This document shows positions 1 through 4,950 of a DNA stretch of 6,393 nucleotides, piece after piece (positions within the stretch are counted from its first letter, which is position 1; every line of letters starts with the position of its first letter). Where the stretch lies: the NCBI GenBank assembly GCA_021785335.1, contig JAJYFW010000113.1:1-6393 (forward strand), written 5' to 3'. The position numbers and the translations under genes were made by a program. Under the pieces are notes generated by a model. That model was given only the letters and a program-made list of their open reading frames with translations, did no database searches and was not told the DNA's origin. Origin of the DNA: Pseudomonadota bacterium. GTDB taxonomy: Bacteria; Pseudomonadota; Alphaproteobacteria; Acetobacterales; Acetobacteraceae.

Positions 1-1
1 G

Positions 2-967
2 TTCAACGTGCAGTGGCCGGTGGGCGGGCGCGCGGTCAACGAATCGGATATCCGCCAGGTGGTGGCGGAGGGGCGCAACCGCGCCGAGTCGCCCGGGCGC
101 AGCATCATCCACGCGCTGCCACTCGGCTTCGCCACCGACGCCGCCGAAGGGTCGGACGATCCGCGCGGCCTGTTCTGCGAAACGCTCGGCGCGCGGCTGC
201 ATGTTGTTGACGCGGTCACGACGGCTCTGCGCACGCTGGATGCGACGCTGGCGCGTTGCGATCTGGAGATTGCCTCCCTGGTCTCGGCGCCGCTGGCCGC
301 GGGGATGGCAACGCTTGTTGAAGACGAGCGGCAATTGGGAGTCACGTTGCTCGACATGGGCGGCGGCACCACGGGAATGGCCGTGTTCGCCGAGGGACAT
401 CTCCTGCACACGGCGCAACTGCCGGTGGGTGGCGTGCACGTGACCAACGACCTCGCGCGCGGGCTCTCCACCTCCGTCACCAACGCGGAACGACTCAAGG
501 TGCTCTACGGCAGCGCGAGCGCAAGCCCCGACGACGAGCGCGAGGTCGTGCCGGTGCAGCTCGTGGGCGAGGACGAGGGGCATATCGCGCAGGTGCCTCG
601 CAGCATGATCGTGGACATCATCCGCCCGCGCATCGAGGAAACCTTCGAGCTCATGCGCGACCGCATCGCCGCCTCCGGCCTCGGCCGCGTCGCCGGGCAG
701 ACGGTGGTGCTGACGGGCGGCGCGAGCCAGCTGCCCGGCATCCGCGAGACGGCGGCACGGCTGCTCGGCCGCCAGGTGCGGCTCGCGCGGCCCGCCCGCC
801 TGCACGGCATGCCCGAGCGCGCCGGCGGGCCGGGCTTCGCCACCGCCACCGGCCTGTTCGCGTGGGCCGCGGGCGAAGGCAGGCGGCTCGCCGATATCGA
901 CTTCGATGCCGATGCGCCACGCGGGCTCATTGCCCGACTCGCCGACTTCATCCGAACCCGTCTCTGA
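2..967 (+). CDS. ftsA: Cell division protein FtsA, C-terminal 321 residues (5' end outside window)
   Basis: FtsA is an actin-like ATPase that tethers FtsZ polymers to the cytoplasmic face of the inner membrane and recruits later divisome proteins. The reading frame is open from base 2, so the true start lies upstream; roughly the first 100-110 residues are missing compared with the family's usual length of about 420-440. The visible part begins near the 1C subdomain. The phosphate-binding motif LLDMGGGTTGMAVF is encoded at 347-388, followed by the QLPVGGVHVTNDLARGLS stretch typical of alphaproteobacterial FtsA. The adenosine motif VVLTGGASQLPG is at 704-739. The protein ends in a short amphipathic helix, GLIARLADFIRTRL (923-964), matching the membrane-targeting helix at the FtsA C-terminus. 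The stop TGA is at 965-967. ftsZ starts 33 bases later, so the pair is probably co-transcribed. An MreB or DnaK relative is unlikely because of the 1C region, the tail helix and the context. Confidence 0.96.
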   Translation, partial: FNVQWPVGGRAVNESDIRQVVAEGRNRAESPGRSIIHALPLGFATDAAEGSDDPRGLFCETLGARLHVVDAVTTALRTLDATLARCDLEIASLVSAPLAAGMATLVEDERQLGVTLLDMGGGTTGMAVFAEGHLLHTAQLPVGGVHVTNDLARGLSTSVTNAERLKVLYGSASASPDDEREVVPVQLVGEDEGHIAQVPRSMIVDIIRPRIEETFELMRDRIAASGLGRVAGQTVVLTGGASQLPGIRETAARLLGRQVRLARPARLHGMPERAGGPGFATATGLFAWAAGEGRRLADIDFDADAPRGLIARLADFIRTRL

Positions 968-1000
968 GATCCGACCAAGCGTCCGGGAGCCGCCACCGCC

Positions 1001-2704
1001 ATGACCCTGAACCTCACCATCCCGCAGACCCATCACCAGGACTTCACCCCGCGCATCATCGTCGTCGGGGTAGGCGGCGGCGGCACCAATGCCGTCGACA
1101 ACATGATCGCGCTGCAGCTGCAGGGCGTCGACTTCATCGTCGCCAACACCGACGCGCAGCAGCTGATCAACAGCCGCGCCGACACACGCATCCAGCTCGG
1201 CCCGTCGCTGACCCAGGGGCTCGGCGCGGGGGCGAAGCCGGAAATCGGTCGCGGCGCGGCGGAGGAGGCGATCGGCGAGATCGAGCGGTATCTCGAGGGC
1301 GCGCACATGGCCTTTGTCACCGCCGGCATGGGCGGCGGTACCGGCACGGGGGCGGCGCCGGTCATCGCGCGGCTGGCCCGCGAGCGCGGCATCCTCACGG
1401 TCGGCGTGGTCACGCGGCCCTTCGCATTCGAGGGCAGCAAGCGGGCGCGCGCGGCCGATGCCGGCATCCGCGAACTGCAGAGCTACGTCGACACGCTCAT
1501 CGTCATCCCGAACCAGAACCTGTTCCGCCTGGCCAACGAGAAGACCGGCTGGCGCGAGGCGTTCAAGATGGCGGACAACGTCCTCTACATGGCGGTTCGC
1601 GGCGTTACCGACCTGATGGTGCTGCCCGGGCTCATCAACCTCGACTTCGCCGACATCAAGACGGTGATGGCGGAGATGGGCAACGCCATGATGGGCACCG
1701 GCGAGGCCGACGGCGAGGACCGCGCACGCCGCGCCGCGGAGGCCGCGATCAACAACCCGCTGATCGAGGGCAACACGATGGCGGGCGCGCGGGCGCTGCT
1801 GATCAACATCACCGGCGGCGAGGACATGACGCTGCACGAGGTGGACGAGGCGGCCAACCGCGTGCGCCAGGAAGTGGACGACGAGGCCGAGATCATCTTC
1901 GGCACCGCGATCGACCCGGCGCTCGAGGGCAAGCTGCGCGTCTCCATCGTCGCGACCGGCATCGAATCCGCTGAGCGCGGCCAGGTTGCCCCACGGCTTG
2001 TGGCCGTCGGCGGTGGCGCCGCTCCCGCCGCTGCGGTCGGCATGTCGCAGGGCGCGGCTTCCACTGCCGCTCCCGCCACGCCGCCGGCCAACGCCCAGCC
2101 CACGGCGCTGCACCAGCAAGGGACAAGCCCGGCCGGGCGCGTGTTCGCAATCCCGACACCGACCGCGGGCGCCGTCCGCCCGCTGCCGACGCGCGCGCCG
2201 GCCCGGGCCATGCCGGCGGCGCAGGCGCCGGTGTCGCACGCGCTTTCGCCCACCAGCTTCGCCGCGACGCCACTGCGCCATGAGCAGGCGCGGCCGGAGG
2301 AGTTGCAGGCCGAGGAGACGGAACCGCCGGTCGACAACACCATCCCGGTGATCGACGAGACGCCGCCGCCCGGACCTGGGATCCCCGCGCATCTCCAGCA
2401 GCCGGTGAAACCGGTTTCCGCCCGCGCGCCGAGGATGGCGCCGCGCGCCGGCGGGCTGTTCGCGGCATCGCCCGACGCAGCTTCTGCCGCGCCGTCGGAA
2501 CCGCCCGCCCCCGCGGCGGCGCCGACGCGCAAGAGCCTGTTCGGCATCGTCACCGGCGTGCTGCGCGGCGAGCACCCCGGAGGAGCGGCCCGCCGCGAGC
2601 CGCCGCCGGCCGCGGAGCCGCCGCGAGCCCGCGCCCAGGTCCGACCGGCCGAGGGCGAGGAACTCGGCATCGAGTATCCGGCGTTCCTGCGCCGCGGAAA
2701 CTGA
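1001..2704 (+). CDS. ftsZ: Cell division protein FtsZ (tubulin-like GTPase, long-linker form)
   Basis: FtsZ polymerises with GTP into the Z-ring at the division site. The 567-aa product is longer than the roughly 380-aa E. coli protein. The GTPase core covers about residues 15-322: the nucleotide-binding glycine loop [10 protein letters not shown] (23-32), the tubulin signature GGGTGTG (111-117), the nucleotide-contact segment [14 protein letters not shown], and the T7 synergy loop NLDFAD (213-218), whose D215 and D218 correspond to the catalytic acidic residues. The core closes with [11 protein letters not shown]. Residues about 323-550 form an Ala/Pro-rich, low-complexity, presumably disordered linker holding two hydrophobic islands, GGLFAAS (484-490) and [13 protein letters not shown] (511-523). 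The C-terminal peptide [15 protein letters not shown] ends the protein and should bind FtsA and other partners. ATG 1001 is preceded by GGGAG at 984-988, a Shine-Dalgarno match at slightly long spacing; the N-terminus then leads directly into the first beta strand. GC-rich hairpins follow the stop. Confidence 0.98.
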   Translation: MTLNLTIPQTHHQDFTPRIIVVGVGGGGTNAVDNMIALQLQGVDFIVANTDAQQLINSRADTRIQLGPSLTQGLGAGAKPEIGRGAAEEAIGEIERYLEGAHMAFVTAGMGGGTGTGAAPVIARLARERGILTVGVVTRPFAFEGSKRARAADAGIRELQSYVDTLIVIPNQNLFRLANEKTGWREAFKMADNVLYMAVRGVTDLMVLPGLINLDFADIKTVMAEMGNAMMGTGEADGEDRARRAAEAAINNPLIEGNTMAGARALLINITGGEDMTLHEVDEAANRVRQEVDDEAEIIFGTAIDPALEGKLRVSIVATGIESAERGQVAPRLVAVGGGAAPAAAVGMSQGAASTAAPATPPANAQPTALHQQGTSPAGRVFAIPTPTAGAVRPLPTRAPARAMPAAQAPVSHALSPTSFAATPLRHEQARPEELQAEETEPPVDNTIPVIDETPPPGPGIPAHLQQPVKPVSARAPRMAPRAGGLFAASPDAASAAPSEPPAPAAAPTRKSLFGIVTGVLRGEHPGGAARREPPPAAEPPRARAQVRPAEGEELGIEYPAFLRRGN

Positions 2705-2714
2705 GCCGACGCGG

Positions 2715-2736
2715 CCCGCCCGTTACCGCGGGCGGG
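2715..2736 (+). terminator. GC-rich hairpin immediately after ftsZ
   Basis: A perfect 8-bp inverted repeat, CCCGCCCG (2715-2722) with CGGGCGGG (2729-2736), encloses the 6-base loop TTACCG. It begins 11 bases after the ftsZ stop. The bases that follow (GATTTC) hold only a short T run, so it is not a textbook intrinsic terminator. It may protect the ftsZ mRNA 3' end or act together with the next hairpin. The structure is seen in the sequence; the role is inferred. Confidence 0.5.
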
Positions 2737-2743
2737 GATTTCA

Positions 2744-2783
2744 GGCGGGCGCGACAGGGTTTTCCGACCCTTTCGCGCCCGCC
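2744..2783 (+). terminator. Long hairpin, probable transcription end or attenuation site after ftsZ
   Basis: An 11-bp perfect outer stem, GGCGGGCGCGA (2744-2754) with TCGCGCCCGCC (2773-2783), continues past one C/T mismatch into a 5-bp inner stem, AGGGT (2756-2760) with ACCCT (2767-2771), capped by loop TTTCCG. This is the strongest inverted repeat I noticed in the window. It lies in the convergence-free gap between two plus-strand genes and is followed by CTAATTCGG, without a U-tract. Termination helped by other factors, mRNA 3'-end protection, or attenuation of read-through into lpxC are all possible. Confidence 0.6.
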
Positions 2784-2784
2784 C

Positions 2785-2858
2785 TAATTCGGCCACGGTT
2801 GTGAACAGGAAAATTCATTACGATCAATGGATTAGAATGCAATATTCCGAAATAAACC
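2785..2858. other. AT-rich patch with short dyads upstream of lpxC
   Basis: In a window that is otherwise about 70% G+C this stretch is markedly AT-rich, especially 2810-2857. It contains no gene. Two small dyads are visible: ATTCATT (2813-2819) facing AATGGAT (2826-2832) around ACGATC, matching at 6 of 7 pairs with a T/G for the seventh, and GAAT (2835-2838) facing ATTC (2844-2847). The patch ends next to a TTGACT hexamer, so it sits where an UP-like element or operator would lie. I do not recognise a known regulator's box in it. Confidence 0.45.
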
Positions 2859-2893
2859 TTGACTGGTCAGAGGCGGAAATCGTGCCTAGGTTG
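2859..2893 (+). promoter_or_regulatory. Candidate sigma-70-type promoter for lpxC
   Basis: TTGACT at 2859-2864 matches the -35 consensus at 5 of 6 positions. Downstream, TGCCTAGGTT (2883-2892) is the best -10 region; the hexamer TGCCTA at 2883-2888 gives an 18-base spacer but is a weak match to TATAAT, as is common for high-GC alphaproteobacterial promoters. Transcription from here would begin near 2895-2900 and leave a leader of about 105 bases before lpxC. The AT-rich DNA just upstream supports a promoter; the -10 assignment is the weak point. Confidence 0.45.
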
Positions 2894-3003
2894 TGGGCGG
2901 GTGAGTTGTGCCCGCTGTCTGCAACCGCCCGAGCGCCTCTCGCCTGAAGCCTGCCACGCCTTCCCCGCCGCACCCGTAAACGGAAAGTTCCTAAGCCACC
3001 ACG

Positions 3004-3999
3004 ATGGACGGCCTGCCCCCCTTCCCCGCGCTGCTCGCCACCCCGAGGCGCACGCTGAAGGCACCGATCGGCTGCGTCGGCATCGGGCTGCATTCGGGCA
3101 CGCGCGTCTCGCTGCGCCTGGTTCCGGCGCTCGCCGGCACCGGCATCGTGTTCCGCCGCACGGATCTCGACACCGATATTCCGGCGCGCTTCGACCATGT
3201 GGCCGACACCAGGCTTTGCACCGTGCTTTCGGAACACGCGGATGGCACCGGCGCCCGCATCGCCACGGTCGAGCACGTGATGGCGGCGCTCGCCGGCGCC
3301 GGAGTGCATGACGCGATCATCGAGGTCGATGGGCCGGAAACCCCGGTGCTGGACGGCTCGGCGGCGAATTTCCTGTTCCTGCTGGACTGCGCCGGGCTGG
3401 CGCCGGCGGAGGGGCCCGCGGCGGGCTATGCCGCGCCCTACGCGATCGAGGTGCTGCGCGCGGTGCGCGTGGCCGAGGGCGACGGGTTCGCCGAACTCAC
3501 GCCCAACCGCGACGCGGCGTTCGACATGGTGCTGTCGATCGATTTCCCGGCGAGCGCGATCGGGCGCCAGGCGCTGTCGCTGCGCTTCTCCTCCGTGAGC
3601 TTCCGCGCGGAGCTGGCGCGGGCGCGCACCTTCACCCTGCTTTCGGAGATAGAGGCGCTGCGCCGCGCGGGCCTTGCGCTGGGCGGCAGCCTGGACAACG
3701 CTGTCGTGGTGGACGGGGCGCAGGTACTCAACCCATCCGGCCTGCGGGCGCCCGACGAGTTCGTGCGCCACAAGCTGCTCGACGCGGTGGGCGACCTGGC
3801 CTTGGCCGGCGCGCCGCTGCGCGGGCGCTTCAAGGGCCATCGCAGCGGCCACGCACTCAACAACCGCCTGCTGCGGGCGCTGTTCGCCGACGCCGCCAAC
3901 TGGCGCGCGGTGCCGGTGGAGGACGGCGAGGGCGCCGGCTTCGGCCCGCTCGGCGCATGGTCCGAGGCGCGGCTGCCGCTGGCCGCGGCTCCCGTCTGA
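3004..3999 (+). CDS. lpxC: UDP-3-O-acyl-N-acetylglucosamine deacetylase LpxC
   Basis: LpxC is the zinc-dependent cytoplasmic enzyme that removes the acetyl group from UDP-3-O-acyl-GlcNAc, the committed step of lipid A synthesis. The 331-aa product fits the family's length (about 300-320) with a short N-terminal extension. Motifs run in order: RTLKAPIGCVGIGLHSG (16-32); TVEHVMAALAG (88-98) with the catalytic base E90 and zinc ligand H91; DGPETPVLDGSA (109-120); LGGSLDNAVVVDG (226-238); DEFVRHKLLDAVGDL (251-265) with zinc ligands H256 and D260; and GHRSGHALNNRLLRAL (278-293) with the catalytic H283. All expected active-site residues are present. The start is well fixed: an in-frame TAA at 2992-2994 lies three codons upstream of ATG 3004. 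The only purine-rich ribosome-binding candidate, GGAAAG at 2982-2987, is 16 bases from the ATG, so initiation may be weak or depend on the leader. The gene is separated from ftsZ by hairpins and a candidate promoter. Confidence 0.97.
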   Translation: MDGLPPFPALLATPRRTLKAPIGCVGIGLHSGTRVSLRLVPALAGTGIVFRRTDLDTDIPARFDHVADTRLCTVLSEHADGTGARIATVEHVMAALAGAGVHDAIIEVDGPETPVLDGSAANFLFLLDCAGLAPAEGPAAGYAAPYAIEVLRAVRVAEGDGFAELTPNRDAAFDMVLSIDFPASAIGRQALSLRFSSVSFRAELARARTFTLLSEIEALRRAGLALGGSLDNAVVVDGAQVLNPSGLRAPDEFVRHKLLDAVGDLALAGAPLRGRFKGHRSGHALNNRLLRALFADAANWRAVPVEDGEGAGFGPLGAWSEARLPLAAAPV

Positions 4000-4082
4000 C
4001 AGGCCCCGGGACACGGCGGCGCGGCGCGCCGGCCCGACATCGTCAAACGATCTCCACCCCATCTCGCAAGCCGGCGAGCGCC

Positions 4083-4091
4083 TGTTATAAG
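4083..4091 (+). promoter_or_regulatory. Extended -10-like element overlapping the bamD ribosome-binding site
   Basis: TGTTATAAG reads as an extended -10 (TG, one base, then TATAAG, 5 of 6 to TATAAT). No good -35 is seen at the right distance (CTCGCA at 4063-4068 for a 17-base spacer), which an extended -10 can tolerate. Transcription would begin about seven bases downstream, at or next to the bamD ATG at 4098. The same bases include AAGGG (4089-4093), a Shine-Dalgarno-like run only 4 bases from the ATG, so the element may be no more than the ribosome-binding site. The rest of the 98-base lpxC-bamD gap shows nothing else I can support. Confidence 0.35.
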
Positions 4092-4097
4092 GGCGGC

Positions 4098-4931
4098 ATG
4101 AATCGCGCGTTCCCGCTCATCGCCCTGCTGCTCCTCGCCGCCTGCGCCTCCTCGCCCAAGGCCGTGAAGCCCGTCAACGTCACCGCCGTGCCGGTGCAGA
4201 CGCTGTACAACCACGGCGTCGATGCGCTGCAGGCCAAGGACTACAAGACCGCGCTCGACCAGTTCGACCAGGTCGAGCAGAACTATCCATACTCGACCTG
4301 GGCGGTGCAGGCGCAGCTGATGCAGGGCTACACCGAGTACCTGCAGCAGGACTTCACGGACGCGATCGGCACGCTGAACCGCTATATCCAGCTGCATCCC
4401 GCGAACCGCGATACGGCTTATGCCTATTACCTGCGGGCACTCTCCTACTACGAGCAGATCAACGATGTGACGCGCGACCAGAAGCCGACCCAGGAGGCGA
4501 TGGGCGCGTTGCAGGAAGTGATCAACCGCTACCCCAACACCGCCTATGCCCGCGACGCCCAGCTGAAAATCGCGCTCTGCCGCGACCACCTCGCCGGGCA
4601 CGAGATGGTGGTCGGCCGGTTCTATGAACGCGAGCACCTCTACGCCGCGGCGATCGGGCGCTACGAGACCGTGGTCAACGACTACCAGACCACCAACCAC
4701 GTCGCCGAGGCGCTGGCCAGGCTGACGGACATCTACCTGCGCCTCGGGCTGCCGGGCGAGGCGCGGCGCACCGCGGCCGTGCTGGGCGCCAACTATCCCG
4801 GCAGCTACTGGTACGCCGCTGCCTATCGCCAGCTTGCCGCGGACGGCCAGATTCCCGATGCCGCTGGGAAGTTCCCCAAGCCGCAATCGGAGCCCGGCTT
4901 CTTCGGCGCGCTCTGGCACGCGGTCTTCTGA
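4098..4931 (+). CDS. bamD: Outer-membrane assembly lipoprotein BamD (ComL/YfiO family)
   Basis: BamD is the essential lipoprotein of the BAM complex that, with BamA, folds beta-barrel proteins into the outer membrane; it works on the periplasmic side. The 277-aa product begins with a short lipoprotein signal, MNRAFPLIALLLLAAC, with lipobox LAAC and the lipidated Cys at residue 16. TPR-like helical pairs follow: TLYNHGVDALQAKDYKTALD (35-54), the VEQNYPYSTWAVQAQLMQGY region (59-78), the DFTDAIGTLNRYIQLHPAN stretch (85-103), YAYYLRALSYYEQI (108-121), and helices at about 131-165 and 179-232. The QNYPYS and RYPNTAYARDA segments are typical of the family. ATG 4098 is chosen because it places the lipobox correctly; a longer reading from GTG 3957 would overlap lpxC and bury the signal. 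AAGGG lies 4 bases upstream. recN starts 19 bases after the stop, suggesting an operon. A CpoB/YbgF-type TPR protein is less likely given the lipobox and neighbours. Confidence 0.94.
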   Translation: MNRAFPLIALLLLAACASSPKAVKPVNVTAVPVQTLYNHGVDALQAKDYKTALDQFDQVEQNYPYSTWAVQAQLMQGYTEYLQQDFTDAIGTLNRYIQLHPANRDTAYAYYLRALSYYEQINDVTRDQKPTQEAMGALQEVINRYPNTAYARDAQLKIALCRDHLAGHEMVVGRFYEREHLYAAAIGRYETVVNDYQTTNHVAEALARLTDIYLRLGLPGEARRTAAVLGANYPGSYWYAAAYRQLAADGQIPDAAGKFPKPQSEPGFFGALWHAVF

Positions 4932-4950
4932 CTCGGTGTAAGGGCCGCCG

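Noticed and set aside
207..235. TTGACG inside ftsA as a promoter for ftsZ
   Set aside because: The expected -10 position (CGCACG) has no resemblance to a -10 element, and the hexamer lies far from ftsZ within coding sequence.
862..1974. A 370-codon plus-strand open frame overlapping the end of ftsA and most of ftsZ
   Set aside because: The translation is almost entirely Arg/Gly/His/Ala, a frame shadow of ftsZ; ftsZ itself is unambiguous.
1585..2796. A 403-codon minus-strand open frame opposite ftsZ
   Set aside because: It is a shadow of the ftsZ core and its Ala/Pro linker; low-complexity Ser/Ala/Gly translation and no recognisable motif.
2832..2853. Possible iron-control (Irr, ICE-type) box: TTAGAA followed by TTCCGAAA
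   Set aside because: The left half resembles the TTAGAA half-site, but the spacing to the TTC half is too long and the right half is imperfect; not enough to assign.
4000..4040. GC-rich palindromic bases after lpxC (CGGCGCGCCG region) as a terminator
   Set aside because: It is a loopless palindrome with no following T run; nothing convincing as a terminator.
3957..4097. Upstream GTG start that would lengthen BamD by 47 residues and overlap lpxC
   Set aside because: It would place an Arg-rich segment before the lipoprotein signal, which cannot work as a lipobox signal; ATG 4098 gives a normal 15-residue signal before Cys16.
4100..4104. GAATC at the bamD start and GACTC at 4930-4934 as CcrM/GcrA-type methylation control sites
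   Set aside because: GANTC occurs about ten times by eye in the window, not more than chance predicts, and these two are not placed around a confirmed promoter.
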